Assembly: GCA_937960435.1 (NCBI GenBank)
Contig: CALGPN010000025.1
Location: forward strand, 1 to 64,000
Source of the DNA: an uncultured Desulfosoma sp.
GTDB taxonomy: Bacteria; Desulfobacterota; Syntrophobacteria; Syntrophobacterales; DSM-9756
Length of the DNA: 64,000 bases
Direction: 5' to 3'
The position numbers were made by a program, and so were the translations under genes. This document shows positions 8,043 to 17,312 of the stretch, in pieces (positions within the stretch are counted from its first letter, which is position 1; each line of letters opens with the position of its first letter). Under the pieces are notes generated by a model. It had not been told where the DNA came from and did not search any database. It saw nothing but the letters and a program-made list of their open reading frames with translations.

Positions 8043-8048
8043 AGAGCT

Positions 8049-8690
8049 TCAACATCCCCCAGCCACAATCACCCCGTTCTTCTGAAGCAGGGCCACCGTT
8101 TCCGCAAGGGGAAGCCCCACCACGTTCGTGTAAGAACCATACACCCCTTTGACGAACGCTCCGCCCCGACCCTGAATGCCGTAGGCTCCCGCCTTGTCCA
8201 TAGGTTCTCCCGTGCGCACGTAGGCGGCGATCTCGGCTTCGGTGAGCTCTCGGAATTCGACGCGGCTCTGAATAGTTTCCACATGGCAGAAACCGCGCTT
8301 GAGATGGATCAAGCACACGGCGGTGAACACGCTATGGCTTCGGCCGCTGAGTGAGCGAAGCATGCACACGGCCTCTTCCTGACAAGCCGGCTTGCCGAAA
8401 ATCCTTCCTCCAAGAACCACGATGGTGTCTGCGGCAAGAACCCATGAGGAGGGTTCCCGTTCTGCCACGGAACGCGCTTTCAGAAGCGCCGAGCGGCGGA
8501 CCCCGAGTTCCGGGCGCCCGTCTACAGGAAGCTCTTCCACCGGACTGGGTTCCACGCGAAAGCGAAGGCCAAGCCCAGCCAGAAGCTCGGAGCGCCTTGG
8601 GGAAGCGGAGGCCAACACGAGCGGTTCGCATGCGGTGTAAAGCGGTGTCGGATTCCCCGTCACTCTTGGGTTCTCCCATCGTTTGCCCAT
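8049..8690 (-). CDS. maf: Maf-like nucleoside triphosphate pyrophosphatase
   Basis: A 213-residue Maf/YhdE-fold enzyme that hydrolyses non-canonical or excess nucleoside triphosphates (typically dTTP/UTP, or modified pyrimidines) to monophosphates. Motifs are LVLASASPRRSELL, the catalytic region VLAADTIVVLGG and DKAGAYGIQGRG with its conserved Asp and Lys, and NVVGLPLAE near the end. The Ala/Gln context does not settle the subfamily. The first 20 residues are not part of the family core, so the start could be later. It overlaps the end of tatD by 31 bases. Confidence 0.93.
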   Translation of the reverse strand: MGKRWENPRVTGNPTPLYTACEPLVLASASPRRSELLAGLGLRFRVEPSPVEELPVDGRPELGVRRSALLKARSVAEREPSSWVLAADTIVVLGGRIFGKPACQEEAVCMLRSLSGRSHSVFTAVCLIHLKRGFCHVETIQSRVEFRELTEAEIAAYVRTGEPMDKAGAYGIQGRGGAFVKGVYGSYTNVVGLPLAETVALLQKNGVIVAGGC

Positions 8691-9475
8691 CCAAAGACGC
8701 GGTGCGCGTTTCGCGTTGTCGCTCGGGCCACCTCTTCAAAGAGACAGCCTCTCAGTTCGGCGATTTTTTCCGCCGTGTACCGGACATAGGAGGGTTCATT
8801 GGGTTTTCCCCGAAAGGGAACCGGGGTCAGGTAAGGCGCATCGGTTTCCACGAGAAGCCGGTCCAAGGGCGCCATGCGAACGACGCGCTGCTGTTCCCAG
8901 GCATTCTTGTAGGTTACCGTCCCCGGAATGGAAAGATAGAATCCCAGGTCCAGACATCGCACGGCCATGTCCCAATCGCCGGAAAAGCAATGGAGCACGC
9001 TGGGCTGAAGTCGCTCTACATAAGGGGTCACGATTTTCAGGAAATCCTCATGGGCCTCGCGGATGTGAAACACCGCGGGCTTTCGGCACCGCACCGCCAG
9101 TTCCAGTTGCTGCTCCAAACACAGGCGCTGCAACGGCCGAGGTTGCCTGTCCCTGTAATAGTCCAGCCCCATTTCCCCCAGGGCCACCACCTTGGGTTCG
9201 GCCGCCAAGCGCTCGAAATGTTCCAGATCCCTATTCGAAAGCCGCCGAGCCCCGTGAGGATGCAGCCCTACGGTGGCATACACCTGGGGATAGCGGCGCG
9301 AGAGCTCGACCGCCGCGCGGCTTGTCTTTTCGTCGATCCCGATGGTCACGATGAGACGGACACCGGCGGCATGACAACGTTGGAAAACGCCGTCCAAGTC
9401 GCCGGACAATTCCGGGAAATCCAGGTGCGCATGGGTGTCCACGAGCCATACGCCCTCATCCTGCTTGTGCCTCAT
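8660..9475 (-). CDS. tatD: TatD family metal-dependent hydrolase
   Basis: A 271-residue TIM-barrel hydrolase. Metal ligands are seen in DTHAHLDFPE near the N terminus, GEMGLDYYRD (the bridging Glu), the His pair in AVFHIREAHEDF and VLHCFSGD, and the Asp in LLVETDAPYLTP. TatD proteins act as 3'-5' DNases/RNases or D-aminoacyl-tRNA-related hydrolases. It is the first gene of the tatD-maf-yggS operon read leftward. Confidence 0.94.
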   Translation of the reverse strand: MRHKQDEGVWLVDTHAHLDFPELSGDLDGVFQRCHAAGVRLIVTIGIDEKTSRAAVELSRRYPQVYATVGLHPHGARRLSNRDLEHFERLAAEPKVVALGEMGLDYYRDRQPRPLQRLCLEQQLELAVRCRKPAVFHIREAHEDFLKIVTPYVERLQPSVLHCFSGDWDMAVRCLDLGFYLSIPGTVTYKNAWEQQRVVRMAPLDRLLVETDAPYLTPVPFRGKPNEPSYVRYTAEKIAELRGCLFEEVARATTRNAHRVFGWANDGRTQE

Positions 9476-9518
9476 ATTTGCCTCTGTCTTTTCAAAAAAT
9501 CCCCGGTGAGCCTCGGAG

Positions 9519-9540
9519 GATGGGCATCTCCATGCCCATC
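9519..9540. repeat. Perfect 9-bp hairpin upstream of tatD
   Basis: GATGGGCAT, loop CTCC, ATGCCCATC. There is no T run on either side, so it is not an intrinsic terminator. It lies 44 bases upstream of the tatD start codon and may be a single REP-like unit or a leader structure. Confidence 0.55.
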
Positions 9541-9733
9541 ACGGCGTCCGCAAGCATACCTTTGGCGGCGCTGGGGCGCAATGGCGTTGCCGGCGTACCG
9601 GGTCGGTTGGGCCACAAGGGGCGCCACGGCCCTGTCGTGTCCCGAGGGATACGGTAGAAAAAATCAAAGCGGATTTTCATAGTGAATCCGATTAGGTTTC
9701 TCTAAGTCTTCGCAGAGCAACGTTTCTTCCTCT

Positions 9734-9763
9734 TTGCCATGGGGACCTCGCTCGGCGTAGAAT
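9734..9763 (+). promoter_or_regulatory. Candidate sigma-70 promoter of nrdJ
   Basis: TTGCCA at 9734-9739 and TAGAAT at 9758-9763 each match five of six consensus bases, with an 18-base spacer. Transcription should start near 9770. An ATG at 9762 in the nrdJ frame would lie ahead of it, so the gene start must be downstream. Confidence 0.6.
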
Positions 9764-9848
9764 GCGTTCCTTAAAAAGAGCTTATGCAGACCGGCAATTT
9801 GCCGACTTGTCAGATCTTTTCGGAATCCTCCGAGGGAGTTATGAAGTC

Positions 9849-12152
9849 ATGACGGATGAGCGCGCCATGAACGCCACATTGCCCCACGCTACCGAGGAAG
9901 CTTCTCAGAAACCGGCACTGGAACGAGACACAACCATGACGGGTTCGAAACGCGGCAAGCGTGCTGTACCCCAAGACCGGATCCCCTTGAGCCCTAACGC
10001 GCTTTTGGTCATGAAGAAGCGCTACCTGAAAAAGGGGGAAAAGGGCGAAATCATCGAAACGCCCGAAGAACTCTTTCGGAGGGTGGCCCGGGCCATCGCC
10101 CAAGCCGATGCTCTGTACGGGGCGACGGACAAGGAAGTGGCGGAGACGGCCGAACGCTTCTATGCGCTCATGACGTCCCTAGATTTTCTTCCCAACTCCC
10201 CGACCCTTATGAATGCTGGAACCGAGCTGGGCCAGCTTTCGGCCTGTTTTGTGCTCCCTGTGGGCGATTCTTTGGAAGAAATCTTCGAAGCCGTCAAATA
10301 TGCCGCCAAGATCCACCAGAGCGGCGGTGGGACGGGGTTTTCTTTCTCCCGGCTTCGTCCCGAAGGGGATGTGGTCAAAAGCACCAACGGCGTGGCCAGC
10401 GGGCCCGTGAGCTTCATGACCGTGTTCGATTCGGCCACCGACACCATTAAGCAAGGCGGCCGTCGGCGCGGCGCCAACATGGGAATCCTCCGGGTGGATC
10501 ATCCCGACATCGAAAAATTCATCACCTGCAAGCATGACAACGACCGGTTGACGAACTTCAACATCTCGGTGGCGATCACCGATGCTTTCATGCGCGCCGT
10601 GGAAAACGACGAAGACTATGACCTCATCAACCCGCGTACCGGCATGAGAACCAAGACCCTGCCGGCACGAAAGATCTTTCAGGCCATCGTTCAATCGGCG
10701 TGGAAAAACGGGGAGCCGGGAGTCATCTTCATCGATGCCGTCAACCGGGCCAACCCCACCCCGCACGTGGGCATGGTGGAAAGCACAAACCCCTGTGGCG
10801 AACAACCGCTGCTGCCTTATGAATCCTGCAACCTGGGGTCCATCAATTTGCTGCACATGGTCCAAGACGGCGCCGTCCATTACGAGCGGCTCCGTGAAGT
10901 CGTCTGGGAAGCCGTGCACTTTCTCGACAACGTCATCGACGTCAACAAGTATCCTCTGGAAAAGATCCGGGAGATGACTTTGGCGAACCGGAAGATCGGC
11001 CTCGGCGTCATGGGCTTCGCCGACATGCTCATGGCCCTGGGCATCCCTTACAATTCGGACGAGGCGGTCGCAGCGGCCGAAGAGGTCATGGCGTTCATCC
11101 AAAAGGAATCCAAAGAGGCGTCGGCGGATTTGGCCAAAAAACGAGGGAATTTCCCCAACTTCAAGGGCTCCATCTACGATCCGGAACTGGGCGGTGCCTA
11201 TCCTTTCATGCGCAACGCCACAACGACCACCATCGCCCCCACAGGGACCATCAGCATTATCGCAGGATGTTCCAGCGGCGTAGAACCCGTGTTCGCCATT
11301 TCTTTTGTGCGCAAAGTCCTGGACGGCGAAGAACTCTTGGAAGTGCACCCTCTGTTTCAAAAAATCGCCCGGGAGCGAAAATTTTATTCGGAAAGCCTCA
11401 TGAAAAAAATCGCCTCCCGGGGAAGCCTTCAGTCTTTTTCGGAAATCCCCGAGGATGTCCGCCGTGTTTTCGTGACCGCCCATGACATCAGCCCCGACTG
11501 GCATATCCGCATTCAAGCGGCCTTTCAGAAACACACGGACAATGCGGTGAGCAAAACCATCAACTTCCCCAACAGCGCCACCCCCGAAGACATTTACAAC
11601 GCCTATTTCCAGGCCTTCAAAGCCGGCTGCAAGGGACTCACCGTTTACCGGGACGGCAGCCGGGACGTGCAGGTGCTGAATATCCAGAAAAAACCCGAAT
11701 TTCGGCAAGTGGAACCCAGGCCACGGCCGGACAAGACCATTGGGGCGACGGAACGGATCAATACGGGCTGCGGGAAGCTCTATGTCACCATCAATCGGGA
11801 TGAATACGGCTTTTGTGAGGTCTTCGCGCAGATGGGCAAAGCCGGAGGCTGCGCCTATTCCCAGATCGAAGCTACCGCGCGGCTCATTTCGCTGGCTTTG
11901 CGATCCGGCGTGCGCATTGAAGCCATCATCCGGCAGCTCATGGGCATCCGGTGCCCGTCGCCCATCTGGCAAAACGGGGAACAGATCCTATCGTGCACGG
12001 ACGCCATTGCCAAAGTCTTGAACCGCCACGCCCAAACCAACGTGGCGTCGGCGGCGCAAGAAATGGGGGCGTGCCCCGATTGCGGCGCCTCGGTGGAATA
12101 TGACGGAGGATGTATCGTTTGCCGGGCCTGCGGGTTTTCGCGCTGCGCCTAA
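9849..12152 (+). CDS. nrdJ: Adenosylcobalamin-dependent (class II) ribonucleotide reductase
   Basis: A 767-residue reductase making deoxyribonucleotides with B12 as radical source, hence oxygen-independent. Landmarks are [20 protein letters not shown] (substrate loop and first redox Cys), [20 protein letters not shown] (the thiyl-radical Cys lies in this NPCGE-to-CNLGS block), and [20 protein letters not shown]. The TSCPD-like domain starts at [15 protein letters not shown], and the C-terminal zinc-ribbon-like tail has CPDC, CIVC and CGFSRC cysteines. ATG 9849 has GAGGGA upstream; ATG 9936 is also possible. ATG 9762 is excluded by the promoter. No nrdD or nrdAB is nearby. Confidence 0.93.
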   Translation: MTDERAMNATLPHATEEASQKPALERDTTMTGSKRGKRAVPQDRIPLSPNALLVMKKRYLKKGEKGEIIETPEELFRRVARAIAQADALYGATDKEVAETAERFYALMTSLDFLPNSPTLMNAGTELGQLSACFVLPVGDSLEEIFEAVKYAAKIHQSGGGTGFSFSRLRPEGDVVKSTNGVASGPVSFMTVFDSATDTIKQGGRRRGANMGILRVDHPDIEKFITCKHDNDRLTNFNISVAITDAFMRAVENDEDYDLINPRTGMRTKTLPARKIFQAIVQSAWKNGEPGVIFIDAVNRANPTPHVGMVESTNPCGEQPLLPYESCNLGSINLLHMVQDGAVHYERLREVVWEAVHFLDNVIDVNKYPLEKIREMTLANRKIGLGVMGFADMLMALGIPYNSDEAVAAAEEVMAFIQKESKEASADLAKKRGNFPNFKGSIYDPELGGAYPFMRNATTTTIAPTGTISIIAGCSSGVEPVFAISFVRKVLDGEELLEVHPLFQKIARERKFYSESLMKKIASRGSLQSFSEIPEDVRRVFVTAHDISPDWHIRIQAAFQKHTDNAVSKTINFPNSATPEDIYNAYFQAFKAGCKGLTVYRDGSRDVQVLNIQKKPEFRQVEPRPRPDKTIGATERINTGCGKLYVTINRDEYGFCEVFAQMGKAGGCAYSQIEATARLISLALRSGVRIEAIIRQLMGIRCPSPIWQNGEQILSCTDAIAKVLNRHAQTNVASAAQEMGACPDCGASVEYDGGCIVCRACGFSRCA

Positions 12153-12171
12153 CAAAAAAAGGGAAAGCCCG

Positions 12172-12834
12172 GTGGAGCGCTTGTCCCCTCGGGAGGCCCG
12201 GGAACTTCAAGAACGATTGGCCGGCAGAGTGCGGTTGCAGCCGTTGCCGGCATCCTTTTCCGTGTTGGCTGCGGCGGATCTTTCGTACCTCAAAGAATCC
12301 CACGAACTCATCGCCGTCATCGTCACCTTTTCCTGGCCGGATCTGGAGCCTTTGGAGACGGTGCACATCAAGGCCCCCGTGCACTTCCCCTACGTGCCGG
12401 GGCTGCTGAGCTTTCGAGAAATTCCCCCCTTGCTCAAAGCGTATGAGCATCTCCGCAAGCCGCCGGATGTTTTCCTCTGCGACGGCCAAGGGCTCGCCCA
12501 CCCGCGCCGATTCGGCCTCGCCTGCCACCTGGGGGTGGTGCTCTCCGTGCCGACGGTGGGGTGCGCCAAATCGAGACTGTGTGGGGAACACGACCCTCTC
12601 GGGCCCATGCGCGGCGAGCGCCGTCCCCTGATGCTGAGCGGAGAGCAGGTCGGCTACGTCTACCGGTCGAAATCGCACGTGAAGCCGCTCTATATCTCTC
12701 CGGGCCACCTGGCCGACTGTGACTCGTCCTTGGAACTCGTGCGCCGCTGCATCAGCCGTTTCCGCATCCCCGATCCGCTGCGCGTCGCCCACCAGAGCGC
12801 CGCACGGCTGCGAAAAGCGGCGCCTTCGCCATAA
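12172..12834 (+). CDS. nfi: Endonuclease V
   Basis: A 220-residue deoxyinosine-specific repair nuclease that nicks DNA 3' to hypoxanthine. All four family catalytic residues are seen: Asp36 in AAADLSY, Glu83 in LSFREIP, Asp104 in LCDGQG and Lys133 in GCAKS. The PYVPG wedge (residues 74-78), which inserts at the lesion, is also there. I chose GTG 12172, 20 bases after the nrdJ stop, because it gives the normal family length; an ATG at 12100 inside nrdJ would add 24 unrelated residues. It is probably cotranscribed with nrdJ. Confidence 0.92.
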   Translation: MERLSPREARELQERLAGRVRLQPLPASFSVLAAADLSYLKESHELIAVIVTFSWPDLEPLETVHIKAPVHFPYVPGLLSFREIPPLLKAYEHLRKPPDVFLCDGQGLAHPRRFGLACHLGVVLSVPTVGCAKSRLCGEHDPLGPMRGERRPLMLSGEQVGYVYRSKSHVKPLYISPGHLADCDSSLELVRRCISRFRIPDPLRVAHQSAARLRKAAPSP

Positions 12835-12997
12835 CCCCAATGGCTCTAGAGGATCATCAGGACGCCATTCTGGTCGGCACGGTGCCATCACCCTAGTGGC
12901 TCTCTAGGACACATTGCAGGGCTCTCGCGCCGATCCCCTCTCAGTTGGCCTTGCGCGAAACCGGTCGATCAGGTTATGGAAGGTCTAATCCATCCCC

Positions 12998-13537
12998 ATG
13001 ACCGCTCTTTTCGATAAAAACAGGGGCGAAAAAGGCTCGGCCCCACTCAATCGACCGGGAGACGCAGCCGTGAAGACCTTGGCCAAAGAAGTGATGAGCA
13101 CCGATTTTGAAACCTTAAGGCCCGACCTTCCCTTGAGTGAAGCGGTTCGGTCTTTTCGTCGGGCCAGCGCCAAGGGGCGAAAAATTTTCGGCATGATGGT
13201 CACCGACGAGCAGAACCGTTTGATCGGGATGCTTTCCATGTACGATATCCTTCTTTTCATGAGACCGAAACACATTCACATTTGGGGGCATATGGACGAC
13301 ATCGACGTGGAAGGCATCATGGAAGTGGCCTGCGAAAGGGCCCGCTCCGTTCGAGTGGGCGATATCATGACCACGGAAGTCGTCACCGTCTCCCCGGATA
13401 CTCACGTGCTGCGCGTCATGGACCTCATGATCAAGAAACACATCCGGCGCCTTCCCGTTTTGGATCAGGGTGAAATCAGAGGCATTATCTACATCTCCGA
13501 CTTGTTCTACGAACTGCTGGAAAGCTTATCCCGGTGA
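12998..13537 (+). CDS. Two-CBS-domain protein
   Basis: A 179-residue protein with a pair of CBS motifs: about residues 27-85 (VMSTDFETLRPDLPLSEAVR, then LIGMLSMYDILLF) and about 115-175 (VGDIMTTEVVTVSPDTHVLR, then IRGIIYISDLFYELL). CBS pairs bind adenine nucleotides and sense energy or redox state. No enzyme domain is attached. It is followed 20 bases later by a four-CBS protein and then a hydrogenase operon. Confidence 0.88.
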   Translation: MTALFDKNRGEKGSAPLNRPGDAAVKTLAKEVMSTDFETLRPDLPLSEAVRSFRRASAKGRKIFGMMVTDEQNRLIGMLSMYDILLFMRPKHIHIWGHMDDIDVEGIMEVACERARSVRVGDIMTTEVVTVSPDTHVLRVMDLMIKKHIRRLPVLDQGEIRGIIYISDLFYELLESLSR

Positions 13538-13556
13538 TGCGGTTGATTCGAGGCGT

Positions 13557-14459
13557 ATGCCCATGGAAACGCAGCGCGAACGAGATACCCTGAGCCGCCT
13601 TCGGGTGGGGCATGCCATGCGGCGCCAGGTCATTCAAAGGGTGGAGAAGACTCCCATCGTCTCCGCCGTCAATGCCATGATCAAATACAAAGTCAGCGCC
13701 GTTCTGGTGACGAATCCGGAAGGAAAACCCGCTGGAGTGGTTTCCAAAACCGACATCATGGGAGCCTACTACGCCGGCATTCCCGTCGACACCCCGTTGG
13801 AACACATCATGAACGGACCGCCTCTGTTTTGCCACCCGAAAATGTCGCTTTCTCAGGCCTTAGAGACCATGCGGGCCAAGTCCGTGTATCGGCTTTTCGT
13901 CCGTGAAGATGAACACGACTCCGTTCAAGGCCTTCTGGCTTACCCCGATATTGTGGGTTTGCTTTACAGGGTCTGCCGAAACTGCCCCATAAGCCTTCGG
14001 CACAAGCGCAGGCAAGAATCTCCCGACAATGTCGCCAGGTATCGGGTCTTTGAAGTCATGACTTCGGAGGTCAAAGCTCTGGAGGATCACACCCCTCTCT
14101 ACGTGGTAATGGAAACCCTCTCCGCCTATCGATTCGGCGCGCTCTTGGTGATCGACGGCTCAGGGGTTCCCCGTGGGGTCCTTTCCAAAACAGATCTGGC
14201 GCTCGCCTATCGGCGGGGTGTTTCCCCCGAAGTACCGGCCCGGGAGGTGATGACGCCGTCGGTTGTCGGCTGTCCGGCGGACGCCCTCTTGGAAGATGCC
14301 ATTCGCCGAATGATTTTCACTGATGTTCATCGCTTGTTCGTGTATGGTGAATCTCCGGAACGTGTTGTGGGGGTTCTTTCCCTGTCCGATGCCGCTCGGG
14401 TCCGTTCCGGTTCGTGTCACGCGTGTGTGAGCAGCCGCATCCGCCTGGAAGCCGTTTAG
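13557..14459 (+). CDS. Four-CBS-domain protein
   Basis: A 300-residue protein made of two CBS pairs. The first spans roughly residues 15-140 (TPIVSAVNAMIKYKVSAVLV, GVVSKTDIMGAYYAGI) and the second 165-290 (VFEVMTSEVKALEDHTPLYV, GVLSKTDLALAYRRG, REVMTPSVVGCPADAL). A short Cys-containing linker (RVCRNCPISLRHKRR) joins them and the C terminus carries CHAC. ATG 13557 has GAGGC just upstream; a longer frame starts inside the previous gene. Only 60 bases separate it from the hydrogenase beta-subunit gene, so nucleotide-dependent control of that operon or enzyme is plausible but unproven. Confidence 0.88.
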   Translation: MPMETQRERDTLSRLRVGHAMRRQVIQRVEKTPIVSAVNAMIKYKVSAVLVTNPEGKPAGVVSKTDIMGAYYAGIPVDTPLEHIMNGPPLFCHPKMSLSQALETMRAKSVYRLFVREDEHDSVQGLLAYPDIVGLLYRVCRNCPISLRHKRRQESPDNVARYRVFEVMTSEVKALEDHTPLYVVMETLSAYRFGALLVIDGSGVPRGVLSKTDLALAYRRGVSPEVPAREVMTPSVVGCPADALLEDAIRRMIFTDVHRLFVYGESPERVVGVLSLSDAARVRSGSCHACVSSRIRLEAV

Positions 14460-14519
14460 GCGGAAAATAGCAATTTTCACGGCGCTCGTGGATCCATCCG
14501 GCCGGGAGGTCCCACAAAA

Positions 14520-15647
14520 GTGTCTCAGCTCATCCTCTGGAAAGAAGATCTCCAGCAGCTCTTCCATCGTTTGCAGGCCGCATATCGCGTGATCGGGCCC
14601 TTAGCCGCAGACGGCGTGGTTGGACTTGCAGAGCTCGAGAATCTCTCAAGCCTTCCCATTGGACACCGAGACCGCCAAGGCCCAGGGGTTTATCGTCTCG
14701 AAAACGTCGGAGATGCCGATATCTTTTCCTTCGTCGTCGGTCCCGATTCCGTCAAACGCTTCCTCCACCCGCCGGTTCAGCATCCCTACACTTTTCGCAA
14801 GTCCCGAAAGCGACTGCACATCGCAAGCCCTCGGGCGGCTCCTCAGGAAAAGCCCCTCGCCTTTTTCGCTCTTCGGCCGTGCGATGTGGCCGCGCTCAAG
14901 CTTTTGGACAAAGTCTTTCTGGAAAGCCCCCTAAAGGACCGTCGCTACCAAGCTGTTCGCGATGGCGTTTTTCTCCTGGCCGTCAACTGCCTTCACCCGG
15001 CGGAGACGTGTTTTTGTCATGCCATGCAGACCGGCCCGGAAGTTCGCGATGGCTTCGACCTCTCCCTCACCGAACTGGATGCCGGCTTTCTTGTGGAAAT
15101 TGGAAGCGAAAAGGGCAAGGAAATTCTCAACGGGGTGCCGACGGCCGAAGCCACTGCTCGGGATGCCGCCGAAAAGGCCGCCAAGCTCGAGGCGAGTCGC
15201 AGCCGCATGAAAAGATCCGTCCCGTTGCGGGCTCTTCCTCAGGTCCTCTACAACCATCTGGAACACCCCCGTTGGGCGGAGACGGCGGCGCGATGCCTGG
15301 GGTGCGGGAATTGCACTCAAGTGTGCCCCACGTGTTTTTGTACGACGGCCCACGATCACGTGTCCTTGGCCTGCCTTGCCCAAAAAGAAGCGCAATGGTG
15401 CGGTTCCAGGGTCCGCTTGTGGGATTCCTGCTTTTCCCTCAACTTCGCCCGGGTCCACGGCGGCAATTTCCGCACTTCCCGAAAAGCCCGATACCGGCAC
15501 TGGATGCTCCACAAATTGGCTTATTGGATCGATCAGTTCGGCACCCCGGGGTGCGTCGGTTGCGGCCGGTGTATCACCTGGTGTCCCGTCGGGATCGATG
15601 TCACGGAGGAACTGGAAGCCATTGCGGCATCAAGGAACGTTCCATGA
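14520..15647 (+). CDS. hydB: Sulfhydrogenase beta subunit (4Fe-4S protein)
   Basis: A 375-residue iron-sulfur subunit of a group 3b [NiFe] hydrogenase. The C-terminal part has two cluster motifs, CLGCGNCTQVCPTCFC and CVGCGRCITWCPVGIDV, preceded by the family core (FFALRPCDVAALKLLDKVF, then CLHPAETCFCHAM). It carries electrons between the flavin subunit and the small subunit. The GTG start has GGAGG about eleven bases upstream. The gene order beta-gamma-delta-alpha equals hydBGDA of archaeal sulfhydrogenase. Confidence 0.93.
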   Translation: MSQLILWKEDLQQLFHRLQAAYRVIGPLAADGVVGLAELENLSSLPIGHRDRQGPGVYRLENVGDADIFSFVVGPDSVKRFLHPPVQHPYTFRKSRKRLHIASPRAAPQEKPLAFFALRPCDVAALKLLDKVFLESPLKDRRYQAVRDGVFLLAVNCLHPAETCFCHAMQTGPEVRDGFDLSLTELDAGFLVEIGSEKGKEILNGVPTAEATARDAAEKAAKLEASRSRMKRSVPLRALPQVLYNHLEHPRWAETAARCLGCGNCTQVCPTCFCTTAHDHVSLACLAQKEAQWCGSRVRLWDSCFSLNFARVHGGNFRTSRKARYRHWMLHKLAYWIDQFGTPGCVGCGRCITWCPVGIDVTEELEAIAASRNVP

Positions 15648-16498
15648 TCCACGACCCCATGATCCCCTTCGAAGCGACAATCCGATGGATCAAGAAGGAA
15701 ACGCGGGATACGGCCACTTATGCAATGAAAATCGCGGATCGCCGGATTGCACGAGCGTATCGGTTCCAGCCGGGTCAATTCAACATGCTTTCCATTCCCG
15801 GCATCGGGGAGGCCCCCATCTCCATCAGTTCCGCCCCGGAAGAAGAGGAAATACTCCACACGGTCCGAGTCGCCGGCGACGTTACCACCCAGTTGTCCCG
15901 GTTGCGCCCCGGGGACGCGGTGGGCATGCGGGGACCCTTCGGCACCAGCTGGCCCTTGGATGAAGTGGAAGACCGGGATCTGCTCATCGTGGCCGGCGGC
16001 CTAGGCATCGCCCCCTTGAGATCGGCCATCCGCAGAATCCTCCATCTCGCAAGACGCCGAAAGACGGCATCGTGTCCGACGGGAAAAAAATTCATTCTCT
16101 ACGGAGCCAAAACCCCCAAGGACATCCTCTTTCGGGACGAGTTCCCACGGTACCGGAGCGCTTTCCAGGTGCACCTGACGGTCGACAAGGCCGACCCCGA
16201 AGAATCATGGAAGGGTGAAGTGGGCCTCATCCCGACCCTGATGCGGCACGTGTCGTTCAACCCCTTGAAAAGCATCGTCTTCCTCTGCGGACCCGAAGTC
16301 ATGATGCAGGTATTCACCAAAGAGCTCACGGCACGCGGGGTGCCGCCGGAAAAGATTTTCGTCGCCATGGAAAGGAACATGAACTGCGGCGTGGGCTTGT
16401 GCGGCCACTGTCTGTTCGGGCCCGTGTTCGTGTGCAAGGACGGGCCGATCTTTCGTCTGAGCCGAATCGTGGACTTTTGGGGAGTCCGCGAGATCTGA
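15644..16498 (+). CDS. hydG: Sulfhydrogenase gamma subunit (FAD/NAD(P)-binding)
   Basis: A 284-residue ferredoxin-reductase-like subunit. An FAD-binding barrel (FQPGQFNMLSIPGIGEAPIS) is followed by an NAD(P)-binding fold (IVAGGLGIAPLRSAI, then VFLCGPEVMM) and a [2Fe-2S] motif of the dihydroorotate-dehydrogenase-B type (ERNMNCGVGLCGHCLFG). It is where pyridine nucleotide exchanges electrons with the hydrogenase. ATG 15644 overlaps the beta-subunit stop as ATGA. Confidence 0.94.
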   Translation: MIHDPMIPFEATIRWIKKETRDTATYAMKIADRRIARAYRFQPGQFNMLSIPGIGEAPISISSAPEEEEILHTVRVAGDVTTQLSRLRPGDAVGMRGPFGTSWPLDEVEDRDLLIVAGGLGIAPLRSAIRRILHLARRRKTASCPTGKKFILYGAKTPKDILFRDEFPRYRSAFQVHLTVDKADPEESWKGEVGLIPTLMRHVSFNPLKSIVFLCGPEVMMQVFTKELTARGVPPEKIFVAMERNMNCGVGLCGHCLFGPVFVCKDGPIFRLSRIVDFWGVREI

Positions 16499-16547
16499 AC
16501 AAGGCGAAGACAAACGCCATGACTTTGCCGGGGGAACGGGGAACGCC

Positions 16548-17312
16548 ATGAGAAAAGCCCGATTGGGCGTTTTTAAGTTCACGTCCTGCGACGGGTGTCA
16601 GCTCAGCCTTCTCAATTTGGAAGAAGAGCTCCTGGCCGTCGTGGACCTCTTCGATGTGGCTTACTTTCGGGAAGCGACGGACAAACCCCTGAGGGGCACA
16701 TTCGACCTCGCCCTTGTGGAAGGGTCCGTGTCCACGGAACGACAAAAGGAGGAGATCCTCAACATCCGGGATCGGGCACGTTATCTCATCGCCATGGGGG
16801 CTTGCGCCACCTCGGGGGGGCTCCAGGCCTTGAGGAACTGGGCGAGCCTCTCGGCATACAAAGCCCGGGTGTACCCATCGCCCGAGAACGTTCACGCCTT
16901 GTCCACATCCACACCCGTATCGGATCACGTCTACGTGGATTACGAATTATGGGGGTGTCCTGTGACAAGGAACGCTCTCTCGGAAGTGCTCGTCTCTTTC
17001 ATCCTCGAAAAAAAGCCCGCCCTCAGAGGCTACAGTGTGTGCATGGAATGCAAGAGGCACGGCATTCCGTGCCTCCTCGTCTCTCAAGGAGCCCCCTGCC
17101 TGGGGCCGGTGACGCGTGCCGGATGCGAGGCCCTGTGCCCCGCTTTGGGAAAGCCCTGTTACGGCTGCTTCGGCCCGAAGGACGACGCCAACGTGGAATC
17201 GCTCCTCAGCCGATTCCGGCTCATGGGGCTGAGGTCCGAGGAGTGCCGGGCTTTGCTGGACAAGATGAACACGTACGCCTACAGAAAGGTCCAGGGTGAA
17301 AACCGATCGTAA
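16548..17312 (+). CDS. hydD: [NiFe] hydrogenase small (delta) subunit
   Basis: A 254-residue small subunit. The proximal cluster motif (FTSCDGCQLSLLNLEEELL) is followed by LVEGSVSTERQKEE, GACATSGGLQALRNW, and a cysteine-rich C-terminal half (CMECKRHGIPCLLV, GAPCLGPVTRAGC, CPALGKPCYGCFGP) that would bind two more clusters. There is no twin-arginine signal, so the complex should be cytoplasmic. It overlaps the start of the large-subunit gene by 17 bases. Confidence 0.94.
   Translation: MRKARLGVFKFTSCDGCQLSLLNLEEELLAVVDLFDVAYFREATDKPLRGTFDLALVEGSVSTERQKEEILNIRDRARYLIAMGACATSGGLQALRNWASLSAYKARVYPSPENVHALSTSTPVSDHVYVDYELWGCPVTRNALSEVLVSFILEKKPALRGYSVCMECKRHGIPCLLVSQGAPCLGPVTRAGCEALCPALGKPCYGCFGPKDDANVESLLSRFRLMGLRSEECRALLDKMNTYAYRKVQGENRS

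Larger units (their letters stand above)
9476..9848. other. Divergent intergenic region, tatD / nrdJ
   Basis: The 373-base gap contains a perfect hairpin at 9519-9540 and the nrdJ promoter at 9734-9763. I saw no gene and no clear cobalamin riboswitch or NrdR box, both of which might be expected before a class II reductase. Confidence 0.5.

Noticed and set aside
10179-11972. A 597-codon minus-strand frame opposite nrdJ
   Set aside because: NrdJ on the plus strand is unambiguous; the opposite frame is a GC-driven shadow with no known family.
12835-12997. A tiny frame after endonuclease V (18 codons from 12840)
   Set aside because: No ribosome site and too short to judge.
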